NCBI GenBank assembly: GCA_903913285.1
Contig: CAIWKO010000019.1
Span: 1-42,541, forward strand
Reading direction: 5' to 3'
DNA: 42,541 nt
Source: an uncultured Bacteroidales bacterium
GTDB lineage: Bacteria; Bacteroidota; Bacteroidia; Bacteroidales; CAIWKO01
Position numbers and translations under genes: made by a program. The notes below the pieces were generated by a model. The model was given only the letters and a program-made list of their open reading frames with translations. It did not search any database and had not been told where the DNA came from. Shown here piece by piece: positions 24,922 to 33,306 of this stretch. Every line of letters starts with the position of its first letter. The stretch's first letter is position 1.

Positions 24922-26406
24922 ATGGCAAATCGTTTATTCATCAAAAAATCTATTCCCAAATTAATGGTGGAAGCAGCCGATGATGGTCGTGGATTAAAGA
25001 GATCATTGACGTCTCTAAGTTTAGTTGCTTTAGGGATAGGTGCAATTATTGGAGCCGGGCTTTTCGTCAGAACTGCCGCCGCCGCTGCAAACAATGCCGG
25101 GCCCTCAGTCACCATAGGCTTTATTATTGCCGGTATTGGTTGTGCACTTGCCGGACTTTGCTACGCTGAATTTGCATCTATGATTCCTGTTGCTGGAAGC
25201 GCATATACATACTCATATGCAACTATGGGCGAATTGGTGGCATGGATTATTGGATGGGACTTAGTACTTGAATATGCACTTGGAGCTGCTACTGTAAGTA
25301 TCGCCTGGAGCGAATATTTGAATAAACTTTTGGGATATTTCAATTTTCACATTCCTTATGCATGGTGCCATTCGCCTTTTGAGGTCAGTACGGCCGGAGC
25401 GCATGGTATTATGAATATTCCTGCACTCTTTATATTGTTTCTGTTATCTATTTTATTGATTCGTGGTGCGCGGGAATCTGCTTTGGTAAATGCAATTATT
25501 GTAATCACAAAAGTATCTATTGTGATTCTGTTTATTGTATTTGGTTGGTCGTTTATCAATCCTGCAAATCATGTACCTTTTATCCCGGAAGCCACTATGT
25601 TTACTGATGCACAGGGTGTTTCTCACAATTTTGGAGGTATCTTAGGAATATTGGGAGCTGCAGGGGTAGTATTTTTTGCTTTTATTGGTTTCGATGCAGT
25701 TTCAACAGCAGCTCAGGAAACAAAAAATCCAAAGAAAGCTATGCCTATTGGTATACTGGGCTCTTTAGTTATTTGCACGGTGCTTTATATTCTATTCGCT
25801 TATGTTTTAACTGGGGTGGCTTCAACCAATGATTTCAGAACGGCGGGAAAAGAAGCATCTGTCACTTACGCAATTCAAACGTATATGACAGGCTTCGGAT
25901 GGTTGGCAAAACTTGTTACTATTGCAATTTTAGCCGGTTTTTCATCGGTTATTTTAGTGATGCTTTATGGTCAATCCCGGGTGTTCTATTCGATGAGTCA
26001 CGATGGACTTGTACCCAAACTCTTCTCCGACCTGCACAAAAAGTTCAGAACACCCTACAAATCAAATTGGCTTTTTTTGGGATTTGTCGGAATTTTTGCA
26101 TGTTTCGTTCCTCAGGATATCGTTGGTGATATGACCAGCATCGGAACCTTGTTTGCCTTTATGCTGGTTTGCGGAGGAGTGTGGATAATGCGTGTCAAAA
26201 GTCCTGAATTGAAGCGGGAGTTTAAAACACCGTTTGTTCCTTATGTACCTATTCTCGGTATTATAGTATGCAGTGCCATGATTTTCGGTTTAGGCTGGGC
26301 AAACTGGACCAGATTATTTATCTGGATGGCTATCGGATTTGTATTCTATTTTTCATACGGAATCCGCAAAAGCAAACTAAAAAAAGAATTGGACGGCAAC
26401 AAATAA
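24922..26406 (+). CDS. APC superfamily amino-acid permease
   Basis: The 494-residue membrane protein starts at ATG 24922; an upstream TTG at 24916 adds two residues. It has 12 or more hydrophobic segments. The first carries the helix-breaking substrate site typical of APC transporters (LVALGIGAIIGAGLFVRTAAAA). A later GFDAVSTAAQETKNPKKAMPIGILGS matches the conserved loop after TM6 in the cationic amino-acid transporter (CAT) branch. The N-terminal RLFIKKSIPKL resembles Bacteroidota CAT-type permeases. It should import an amino acid with H+; the specific substrate is uncertain. The gene is monocistronic. Confidence 0.93.
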   Translation: MANRLFIKKSIPKLMVEAADDGRGLKRSLTSLSLVALGIGAIIGAGLFVRTAAAAANNAGPSVTIGFIIAGIGCALAGLCYAEFASMIPVAGSAYTYSYATMGELVAWIIGWDLVLEYALGAATVSIAWSEYLNKLLGYFNFHIPYAWCHSPFEVSTAGAHGIMNIPALFILFLLSILLIRGARESALVNAIIVITKVSIVILFIVFGWSFINPANHVPFIPEATMFTDAQGVSHNFGGILGILGAAGVVFFAFIGFDAVSTAAQETKNPKKAMPIGILGSLVICTVLYILFAYVLTGVASTNDFRTAGKEASVTYAIQTYMTGFGWLAKLVTIAILAGFSSVILVMLYGQSRVFYSMSHDGLVPKLFSDLHKKFRTPYKSNWLFLGFVGIFACFVPQDIVGDMTSIGTLFAFMLVCGGVWIMRVKSPELKREFKTPFVPYVPILGIIVCSAMIFGLGWANWTRLFIWMAIGFVFYFSYGIRKSKLKKELDGNK

Positions 26407-26494
26407 TCCAATATTTCTTCTTAGTATTCTGTTGGTAAAACTTCTAAAAAAAGTTCTTTCTATTGGCTATTAATGACAATTAATAAATAACCAT

Positions 26495-28441
26495 TTAATG
26501 ATCACAATACTTATAAAGCAAATTATACGATTCCTTGATTCCCAATTCTCCGGCTTTACTAATATCCTTGCATCCTAATTCCTTATCTCCCAAAAACAGA
26601 TATAATACTCCACGATTATAATAAGCCTCAGCAAATGAATTATCATAAAAAATACTTACCGAATAATCCAGAATAGCGCCCCTGTAGTCATTTAAAACAC
26701 CTTTCGCGTATGCCCTGTTATAATATGCAGGGCTGAATTTGTTATTCTTTTCAATAGCTACGGTATAATCCTGTATTGCCTGCATATAATAATCCGTATT
26801 AAACGTAGTATTTTTATTGACAAATAATTGGTTATTCAATTGGTCGTTTTCATCTTTTTGCCCCATCGCAAAATGCAGATTTCCCTTCACGAACCATATC
26901 AAATAGCTATAATTAGATGTATCCGAAATTTTAGATACGGAATTTAATGCCTGACTATAATTAACTATTGCACCCGATATAATACTTTTCCAAAACTGAT
27001 ACATTTGCGACAGCGAATCTGTTCGTACCAATGAATCAATTATACTGCGTTCCTTTAATAGTTCAGTCACATCAATGTCCGTATTTTTCAAACTGAACAT
27101 CATTTTACAATCCGTAGGTTTTATCGTATTCAGTTGCTCCAGTTCCGGATTGAATTTCTGATACTCCTTTACAGCATCATTTCTCGCCAGAATGATATTG
27201 AACTGAGTTTTCATTATTATTTCATAAGGTTTAAATTGTATCTTGCCCTGTGCTGTATCATTATTTTCAAATTCCGACCTTAACTCAAACAGTTTTTTAT
27301 TTGAAGTAATCTCCTCAGGACTATAATGTATCGAATCGTTATTGGTCATCAACATCTCGGCTATCCTTTTATCGGTTGCGTATGCCTTATAGTTTTTTAC
27401 TTCCCTATACGCGAGCGAACGTAAATAATAAGCATTATAAAAGGTCGGATACAACGATATCACTGTGGAATAATCATCAATAGCTCCTTGATAATCTTTC
27501 AATCGCTCACGAACATTCGCCCGATAAAAATAGGCAAACAAATTTTTAGGGTTCAACGCTATCACTTTCGTATAATCAGTATTGGCTTCCGCAAAATGGT
27601 CGTGTTGCGCGTAGAGCGTTGCTCGGTTATAATAACATTCAGCATTGTATGGGTCCAATGCTATCACTTTCGCGTAATTTCGCAAGGCAGGCTCAAAATT
27701 GTTCTTATCATGATAATATCCTGCCATATAATAATAAGCCATGGCATTGTTCGAATCTTTCGAAATGGTGTATTCAAAATCCTTCAAGGCCCCCAGCGAA
27801 TCTTTCATAAATAATTTTATCTGGCCACGCAAAATGTAGGCATTAAAAAATTCAGGCATCAGACCAATAGCGCTGTTACAATCTTGCAGGGCTTTTGTGT
27901 ATTTTTTCGATTCAAGCCCCATAATGCTTCGGTTCAGGTAGGCATTAATATTAGCAGGATCAATTTTCAATGCTTCGTTAAAATCTTTCAGGGCATTCAC
28001 ACTGTCGCCGATCTGAGCCTTTGCAAACCCGCGGGCATTGAGATAATCCGAGTTGATGCTATTTATAGCAATAGCTTTATCAAAATTGGATATGGCATCA
28101 TAATAATCCTTCTGATCGGTTTGAACGATTCCTAAATAATAAAATGCAGGACTATAGCCGTGATGTATCAGCGTAGTTTGCTTAAAATCCGCTTCAGCGC
28201 CTAACTTATCTCCCAACTCAAGTTTTGCCACACCTCTGAAGAAGAATGCCTGATGATTTTCAGGAGAACTCTCGATTACTTTATTGAAGATCGATATTGC
28301 GTTTGTAAAATTGTTGCTTTGTAATTCCTGCTGACCTTCTATCAAATACCTGTTGATGTTCAGTTGCGCAAACAAACTCAAAGAGCTAAAATTTGCAACA
28401 GCAAACATTAATAAAAAAATATAGTGGTAACGAAACTTCAA
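26495..28441 (-). CDS. Exported TPR-repeat protein
   Basis: The 648-residue protein has a signal peptide (YIFLLMFAVANFSSLSLFAQ) and then at least ten tetratricopeptide repeats of 34 residues from about 32 to 360, for example AYYYMAGYYHDKNNFEPAL and AYLNRSIMGLESKKYTKAL. A less regular middle region (about 365-540) is followed by two more TPRs near the C-terminus (FSPAYYNRAYAKGVLNDY, FAEAYYNRGVLYLFLGDK). Such proteins serve as periplasmic or outer-membrane scaffolds for protein complexes. No catalytic domain is visible. The gene is monocistronic, with a TACTTTTG promoter box 36 bases upstream. Confidence 0.92.
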   Translation of the reverse strand: MKFRYHYIFLLMFAVANFSSLSLFAQLNINRYLIEGQQELQSNNFTNAISIFNKVIESSPENHQAFFFRGVAKLELGDKLGAEADFKQTTLIHHGYSPAFYYLGIVQTDQKDYYDAISNFDKAIAINSINSDYLNARGFAKAQIGDSVNALKDFNEALKIDPANINAYLNRSIMGLESKKYTKALQDCNSAIGLMPEFFNAYILRGQIKLFMKDSLGALKDFEYTISKDSNNAMAYYYMAGYYHDKNNFEPALRNYAKVIALDPYNAECYYNRATLYAQHDHFAEANTDYTKVIALNPKNLFAYFYRANVRERLKDYQGAIDDYSTVISLYPTFYNAYYLRSLAYREVKNYKAYATDKRIAEMLMTNNDSIHYSPEEITSNKKLFELRSEFENNDTAQGKIQFKPYEIIMKTQFNIILARNDAVKEYQKFNPELEQLNTIKPTDCKMMFSLKNTDIDVTELLKERSIIDSLVRTDSLSQMYQFWKSIISGAIVNYSQALNSVSKISDTSNYSYLIWFVKGNLHFAMGQKDENDQLNNQLFVNKNTTFNTDYYMQAIQDYTVAIEKNNKFSPAYYNRAYAKGVLNDYRGAILDYSVSIFYDNSFAEAYYNRGVLYLFLGDKELGCKDISKAGELGIKESYNLLYKYCDH

Positions 28442-28477
28442 TATTTTAACTTAAATTATAATCGCTTAGATTAACAT

Positions 28478-28485
28478 CAAAAGTA
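28478..28485 (-). promoter_or_regulatory. -7 box (TACTTTTG) of the TPR gene
   Basis: On the minus strand TACTTTTG fits TAnnTTTG and lies 36 bases before the ATG. No -33 box at the usual spacing is evident. Confidence 0.45.
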
Positions 28486-28518
28486 TTGTTTTATTGCTCC
28501 AATTATTGCTATCCTACT

Positions 28519-28549
28519 AAAAAAAGCGCTCCGATTTTCATGGAGCGCT
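28519..28549 (-). terminator. Rho-independent terminator of the 28640-29569 lipoprotein gene
   Basis: The perfect 8-bp stem AGCGCTCC / GGAGCGCT (28525-28532 and 28542-28549) has a 9-base loop. On the minus strand it is followed by seven T residues (complement of 28519-28525). It lies about 90 bases beyond the stop of the upstream lipoprotein gene and insulates the TPR gene from it. Confidence 0.85.
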
Positions 28550-28639
28550 CTCAATTAATAAAACTTTACGGGACTTATTCGTGAGTTCTAATAATTACGA
28601 AACTGAATTGTTTCAACTTCGGTTTGTATTAGAATTCCA

Positions 28640-29569
28640 TTATAAATTTCTATAGATCGTACCACTGTTTCCGTTCTTTTCCCAATCAATTCTGTATTTT
28701 GTTGGGCAAACCGTACCGTTCACATCAACGGGTAGATCGCTGCTGTTATATCCGCCGGTAAAAATGGCTTTCTTATCATCAGAAGGTATATTGTATACTT
28801 TCACTCCTGCACAGGGTTGCCAGTCACAAGCTTGTTTAAATATTACCGATTGGGTTATCTGGGTATAAAAAACTTCCCCGTTGCGGTTCGTACCCCAGGC
28901 TACCAAACTGCCGTAACTGTCGGCCGTTCCAAATCCATCAACCGACATAAATAAATTGCCTTGTGTACCCGTAAAAGTTCTTTGGCGTGTCAAATTCCAG
29001 GTGCGGGTAGTTCCATCGTCAAATGTAGCAATGAGTGCACCGGTAATACGATGTACTATCGATGTTGCTGATGTTCCTAGTTCGGCAATATATCTGCCAC
29101 TCACATTTTCAAATTTCTTGGTTCCGCTCAACGTAAGCGATTTACTGTCCGAAACCCGTGTGATCACCACGCTGTTATATTTCACATAAACCACAGCACC
29201 GGCATCAACCCAATGGGTATTCACATTTTTTCTAACTACAGCTTGTCCCACTCTGTTTCGCGTTCCTTCGCAATTCAGTCCGTTAAAAGTAATGTTATAA
29301 TAAATCGTATCTCCGATGATACTCGACGAATCCACAGTGATATTACAAGGCAAACTCATCGTGGATTTTGTGCCGCCTCCCGATAGCACTGTATTAACAT
29401 CGTTCATTACATCGTCGTCCGAAACCGCCATCTTGGTTTCATCCGAAACCAAATTTTGCATGGAAGTGGTATCCACATCCTTGCTTTTGTCTTTCTTACA
29501 GGATGTATATCCAATAAGAAGAACCACACATAAAAGTGAGGCTAACCGTATTAATTTAATTGTTTTCAT
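28640..29569 (-). CDS. Hypothetical lipoprotein, 309 aa
   Basis: The signal peptide ends in a lipobox with Cys24 (LLIGYTSC), followed by KKDKSKD, so this is an exported lipoprotein. The mature part is almost entirely beta-strand-like (CNITVDSSSIIGDTIYYNITF, TWNLTRQRTFTG, VIFKQACDWQPCAGVKVY) with a conserved-looking cysteine pair near the C-terminus. I do not recognise a named family. It is monocistronic and ends at a strong terminator. A surface or periplasmic binding role is only a guess. Confidence 0.8.
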   Translation of the reverse strand: MKTIKLIRLASLLCVVLLIGYTSCKKDKSKDVDTTSMQNLVSDETKMAVSDDDVMNDVNTVLSGGGTKSTMSLPCNITVDSSSIIGDTIYYNITFNGLNCEGTRNRVGQAVVRKNVNTHWVDAGAVVYVKYNSVVITRVSDSKSLTLSGTKKFENVSGRYIAELGTSATSIVHRITGALIATFDDGTTRTWNLTRQRTFTGTQGNLFMSVDGFGTADSYGSLVAWGTNRNGEVFYTQITQSVIFKQACDWQPCAGVKVYNIPSDDKKAIFTGGYNSSDLPVDVNGTVCPTKYRIDWEKNGNSGTIYRNL

Positions 29570-29756
29570 TGTTGTTTATTTTTTGGTAAATAAAAATTGT
29601 TAGTTATAATTAGTACACACTTAATAAACTTTACCCTGAGTACTTTATTATTATTTTCCGACTTTTTATTATAAAATAACATTTGGATCAAATTTATTGG
29701 TTCAGTAAATGATTTTTTTTTAATAAACTTAATAGGAAGTTACGAGTTCCTAGTAA

Positions 29757-30368
29757 CTAAAAACTTCTCACCGCTCTGACTTTGGCTGTTGTGTCTTTCT
29801 TAAAACTGCCAATACTTCCGGTGCCGAAATGTTGTGTCCAGGCGTGGTTTGCATCGCTTTGTGTCGAGCTCCAGTAATAGTCGGATGTAAAACCACCCAC
29901 GGCGGTTTTGTTTGCATATAATCGGTTCAGTTCTTCTTTGCTGGGCAGATACCAGTCGCTGTATCCGCCAGCTATCAAGTCGTTGCAATAGCGAGGTGCC
30001 GTGCCCGTGGCAGAGCAAGCTGCTATGATGGCTGTTGTGTTGGCCTGTCCGGTGCCCATGGCTGCCGAAGTGGCAATGGATGTGCTGTCGCATCCCCAGG
30101 AAAACAATGTGTAGGTTAAGGGTGCCACTATCAAGCCGTGTATCACTGCGGCATCATAGCCGGGATCGCCCTGCACGAATAAATAAGCCACAGTGCCCCC
30201 CTGGTAGCTGTCGCCCACCACGATATAAGAACACGAACCATCGTCGACGGTGGCATCGGAGTTATAGTTGGTTGCAGTTTTATCGGTACATCCGTCCACT
30301 ATTTTTTTACAACTGTTGGTTGCCCAAAAACCCAGAGCCAAAACCAAAAGAAACACTATTTTTTTCAT
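29757..30368 (-). CDS. DUF1566-like (Lcl domain) lipoprotein
   Basis: The 203-residue lipoprotein has a signal peptide with Cys20 (FWATNSC). Right after it comes a short module, GCTDKTATNYNSDATVDDGS (26-45), a motif widespread in Bacteroidota surface proteins. The rest is a DUF1566/Lcl-type domain with the typical C-terminal elements GGYSDWYLPSKEELNRLYANK and YYWSSTQSDANHAWTQHFGTG; this fold is related to formylglycine-enzyme and C-type-lectin-like domains. The protein is probably exposed at the cell surface. The function is unknown. Upstream lies the repeat-rich divergent region. Confidence 0.85.
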   Translation of the reverse strand: MKKIVFLLVLALGFWATNSCKKIVDGCTDKTATNYNSDATVDDGSCSYIVVGDSYQGGTVAYLFVQGDPGYDAAVIHGLIVAPLTYTLFSWGCDSTSIATSAAMGTGQANTTAIIAACSATGTAPRYCNDLIAGGYSDWYLPSKEELNRLYANKTAVGGFTSDYYWSSTQSDANHAWTQHFGTGSIGSFKKDTTAKVRAVRSF

Positions 30369-30384
30369 GCTTTATTTTTAATTT

Positions 30385-30392
30385 CAAAGGTA
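30385..30392 (-). promoter_or_regulatory. -7 box (TACCTTTG) of the DUF1566 lipoprotein gene
   Basis: On the minus strand TACCTTTG fits TAnnTTTG, 16 bases before the ATG. Confidence 0.45.
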
Positions 30393-30548
30393 GTATTTCT
30401 TTTGATGCGTGATTATTTTTTGAAGGAAGTTTTAAGAGAGAATTTATTTTTTTAAAATTTTTTTATGTACTGTTTTTGATAGAAAATGAAAAATAAGAAA
30501 AACACTATGGAAAATGCAAAATACAGCTAAGTTATTGATTTATTGAAT

Positions 30549-30776
30549 TTGTCCGATGCAAGTTCCTGTTTATCCGACGCGAGTTCCTGTTTATCCGATG
30601 CGAAATCCTGTTTATCCGACGCGAGTTCCTGTTTATCCGATGCGATATCCTGTTTATCCGACGCGAAATCCTGTTTATCCGATGCGATATCCTGTTTATC
30701 CGATACGATATCTTGTTTATCCGACGCGATATCTTGTTTATCCGACGCGAAATCTCGATTGTCTGATGCGAAACCT
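30549..30776. repeat. Tandem array B: about eleven 21-bp units
   Basis: Nine perfect-length units (30567-30755) are flanked by a shortened first and a diverged last copy. The core is TGTTTATCCGAYGCGA, followed by a variable pair (GT, AA or TA) and TCC or TCT. Both plus-strand frames that stay open encode only heptapeptide repeats (VPVYPTR or SCLSDAx), and differences between units are not concentrated at third codon positions, so I regard the array as non-coding DNA. It begins about 180 bp before the start of the minus-strand lipoprotein gene and abuts array C. Confidence 0.9.
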
Positions 30777-30782
30777 AAATGA

Positions 30783-31054
30783 TTGTTTGGGAAACGAAAA
30801 ATATTGTTAGGAAAACGAAAAATATTGAAAGGTGAACGAGAAATATTATAAGGAAAACGAGAAATATAGGAAGGAGAACAAGAAATATTATTTGGAAAAC
30901 GAAGAATATTGTATGGAAAACAAGAAATATTGAAAGGTGAACGAGAAATATTATAAGGAAAACGAAATATATAGTAAGGAAACGAGAAATATTATTTGGA
31001 AAACGAAGAATATTGTATGGAAAACAAAAAATATTGGAAGGAAAACGAAAATTA
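30783..31054. repeat. Tandem array C: thirteen 21-bp units with a nested duplication
   Basis: Thirteen units follow array B after six bases; one (30972-30991) is 20 bp. The core is GGAAAACGAGAAATATT with variable leading bases. Units 3-7 (30825-30929) are repeated in the same order as units 8-12 (30930-31033), a higher-order repeat of about 105 bp. Runs of A recur every 21 bp, in helical phase, so the DNA should be intrinsically curved. A minus-strand frame through it gives only hydrophobic heptads and looks spurious. Confidence 0.9.
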
Positions 31055-31106
31055 ATATAAGGAAGAAATGAAAACATGAAAGGAAAACTACTTTTCGAGT
31101 TACGAG

Positions 31107-31190
31107 ATATTAATTACTAGTTATGAGTTACTAATTATTAGTTATAAGTTACTAATTATTAGTTGTAATTTATTAATTACTAGTTACAAG
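31107..31190. repeat. Tandem array E: four 21-bp AT-rich units
   Basis: Four units of 21 bp (starting 31107, 31128, 31149, 31170) share TAATTAYTAGTTAYRAG; a degenerate fifth copy ending CGAGTTACGAG precedes them. The second and third units contain the palindrome ACTAATTATTAGT. Together with arrays B and C this fills most of the 945-bp gene-free interval 30369-31313. Confidence 0.85.
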
Positions 31191-31265
31191 TTAGGAGATA
31201 GGTGAAAGATGAAAGGTGAGCTATATGTATTAGAGATAGGGAATGAAAGATATTAAAAAAAATTC

Positions 31266-31273
31266 TATCTTTG
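31266..31273 (+). promoter_or_regulatory. -7 box (TATCTTTG) of the metallophosphoesterase gene
   Basis: TATCTTTG fits TAnnTTTG and would give a leader of about 35 bases before the ATG at 31314. It lies just past the end of the repeat arrays. Confidence 0.5.
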
Positions 31274-31313
31274 TTACCAGAATCACAAGCTTTTCAAACC
31301 AACCGAAACCCTT

Positions 31314-32531
31314 ATGAGAAAATTGATAAACATCTTTTGCTACCTGGCCATTATAAACTTTTTGTTTTCGACCTTCGATGTGTTTGGTCAGATAACGTTT
31401 GTTGACATCAGCGATCTGCATGTTTCGAATGCCGTTTCGTATGTGAACAGTTGCGATAATCAGGCAGCCGCGTTTCAGTGCTATATTAAAGAATTTGCCG
31501 CAATGAGCCCAAAACCTGCTTTCGTGGTGGCCAGCGGCGACATTGCCAATATAGGCAACAGCAGCCCCGATGGCATGTATCCCGAACTGACACAATACCT
31601 GTTTCCGCCTTCGCAAACCAACCCTATGCCAGGCGCATATTTTATTGATTCGGCACAAACCATTCCTATTTATTTTACATCCGGGAATCATGAATATTAT
31701 ATCACGCTGATTCCTCCCCTGTCGAACTCTACGATGCAATATTATCCGCATTATGTTTCGCCCGATGAGGATTACACGGTTGAAACTTCCGATGCAGTTA
31801 TTTTGTTTTTGCGTTCGGGCGACGATGCTTTCAGACCCATTTGGGAAGATGTAAACATCACTTGCCCCGAAGGGTCGGGCATAACAACAGCACAGTGCAA
31901 TTGGTTGCGCACAGTGCTGAACGCCAACCCTGATAAACATAAGATCATCGTGATGCATCACCCCCCTGTGAATGTTGCAGGCACCAGTTCGGACGGAACG
32001 CCTTTTACGGGCACTATTTTAGACCCTGCCGACGGTTCGATACTGAACAACCGCACTACTTTTTTGAATATCTGCGATTCGATGCATGTTGACATAGTAC
32101 TTGCCGGACACGAACATCAAAACGTGGTTGCCAACCGCGCAGGAAACGTTGTGGACGAAAACTGGACTGGAGGTACACGTTATGTGCAAACGGGTGCGGC
32201 TTTCAACCATTCGTACAGGTTGGTTACGATAGATGCTGCATCGGTGAGCGTGAGCACCCCGATGCTGAGTTGCACCACCACAGATATTGCTGAAACGAAG
32301 GACAGATCATCGCTGAGCGTTTATCCAAACCCAAGCACCAGTATGATAACTATTGAAGCCCAGATGAACTGCAAACTGCAAATCATCAGTATGGAAGGGA
32401 AATGCATGAGAGACATCACTGTTGAAGAACCTAAAACTGTGGTTGATGTTTCGGGTTTTCCGAAAGGTTTGTATTTAGTGAAAGCTGAAACGAATGAGGG
32501 AAGTGTGGTAGGGAAATTTGTGAAGGAATGA
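31314..32531 (+). CDS. Secreted metallophosphoesterase with T9SS type A sorting domain
   Basis: The 405-residue protein has a signal peptide ending near Gln26 (FGQ). The calcineurin-like phosphoesterase motifs are all present in order: DLH (Asp34, His36), SGDIAN (Asp76), SGNHEYY (Asn125, His126), VMHHPP and AGHEHQN. The last 75 residues are a type IX sorting tail (SVYPNPSTSMITIE, ending KGLYLVKAETNEG...GKFVKE). It should hydrolyse phosphoester bonds outside the cell, using two metal ions; the substrate is unknown. The final residues VGKFVKE nearly match VRKFVKE of the other T9SS protein in the window. Confidence 0.95.
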   Translation: MRKLINIFCYLAIINFLFSTFDVFGQITFVDISDLHVSNAVSYVNSCDNQAAAFQCYIKEFAAMSPKPAFVVASGDIANIGNSSPDGMYPELTQYLFPPSQTNPMPGAYFIDSAQTIPIYFTSGNHEYYITLIPPLSNSTMQYYPHYVSPDEDYTVETSDAVILFLRSGDDAFRPIWEDVNITCPEGSGITTAQCNWLRTVLNANPDKHKIIVMHHPPVNVAGTSSDGTPFTGTILDPADGSILNNRTTFLNICDSMHVDIVLAGHEHQNVVANRAGNVVDENWTGGTRYVQTGAAFNHSYRLVTIDAASVSVSTPMLSCTTTDIAETKDRSSLSVYPNPSTSMITIEAQMNCKLQIISMEGKCMRDITVEEPKTVVDVSGFPKGLYLVKAETNEGSVVGKFVKE

Positions 32532-32581
32532 GGTTAGATACGAGTTATTAGTTATTAGTTACGAGTCATAAATATAACAGC

Positions 32582-33298
32582 ATGAAAAAACAACTATTTG
32601 TTATTGTATTCGTCATATTTTCGCTACAGATATTTGCACAGACCGGAACGGTGAGTACAGAAGTATTGTCGCGGGAAGCTACTGTCAAAATTTTTAGTGA
32701 CAGTATTAAGCAGAAGCTAAATATCACTTACCCTATTTATCGTGTTTATAAATGCACCGACCTGACAGGGCTTTTTTACGTGGTTTTAACCGAAAGTGGA
32801 GACAGTTTAACGCCTAACAATGACACAGTGAATAAGAGCATACGTGCTCTGAAGATCACTTCTACGAAGAATGGGCTTTCGAAAAGCTGGGAACTTAACG
32901 ATTTTATTATAAAACTAGTGTATGGCAGCGGGTATGAATCGTCGCTGTTTTTTTGGCCACGCTATAATGAATATACCGACCTGGACGGGGACAATCTGAT
33001 AGATCCACTGGTGATTTACGGAACTTCAGGTAACGATGGTTATTATGATGGCCGGATAAAGATAATCATCTATCACAAAGGAGCAAAAATTGCGATACGA
33101 CATCAGAACAGCCCAATGGATTTTGAACGGAACACGCAAGTGGATAAGGAATTTTATGATCTACCCCTGAAAATTCAAAACAAAGTGAAAGAAATTATGC
33201 TGAGGATGGAAGATGACAACAGGGCAATTTTTCCGGCAGGATGGCAAGAGGCCATGAAACGGAAAGAGTTAAAATTTGACGAAAACCACCACAAATAG
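32582..33298 (+). CDS. Hypothetical secreted protein, 238 aa
   Basis: A signal peptide (KKQLFVIVFVIFSLQIFAQ) is followed by a soluble domain. Distinctive segments are YNEYTDLDGDNLIDPLVIYG, a D-x-D-G-D calcium-loop-like motif, and HQNSPMDFERNTQVDKEFY. The overall pattern recalls proteins annotated as the M949_RS01915 family in Bacteroidota, whose surface-polysaccharide assignment is weak; I am not certain of this match. It follows the metallophosphoesterase by 50 bp on the same strand and may share its transcript. Nine bases separate its end from the convergent DUF4249 gene. Confidence 0.75.
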   Translation: MKKQLFVIVFVIFSLQIFAQTGTVSTEVLSREATVKIFSDSIKQKLNITYPIYRVYKCTDLTGLFYVVLTESGDSLTPNNDTVNKSIRALKITSTKNGLSKSWELNDFIIKLVYGSGYESSLFFWPRYNEYTDLDGDNLIDPLVIYGTSGNDGYYDGRIKIIIYHKGAKIAIRHQNSPMDFERNTQVDKEFYDLPLKIQNKVKEIMLRMEDDNRAIFPAGWQEAMKRKELKFDENHHK

Positions 33299-33306
33299 AA
33301 AAAATT

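Noticed and set aside
30543-30810. Two plus-strand open frames through array B (heptapeptide repeats such as VPVYPTR and SCLSDAx).
   Set aside because: They exist because a 21-bp unit without stops stays open in frame; there is no conserved N-terminus, and unit variation is not silent.
30775-31077. Minus-strand 100-codon hydrophobic frame through array C.
   Set aside because: The translation is only the A-rich repeat read backwards (F, I, L repeats); no signal peptide logic or conserved part is visible.
13568-31190. CRISPR array as an explanation for the 21-bp arrays.
   Set aside because: There are no unique spacers between units, the copies are directly adjacent, and no cas genes are present.
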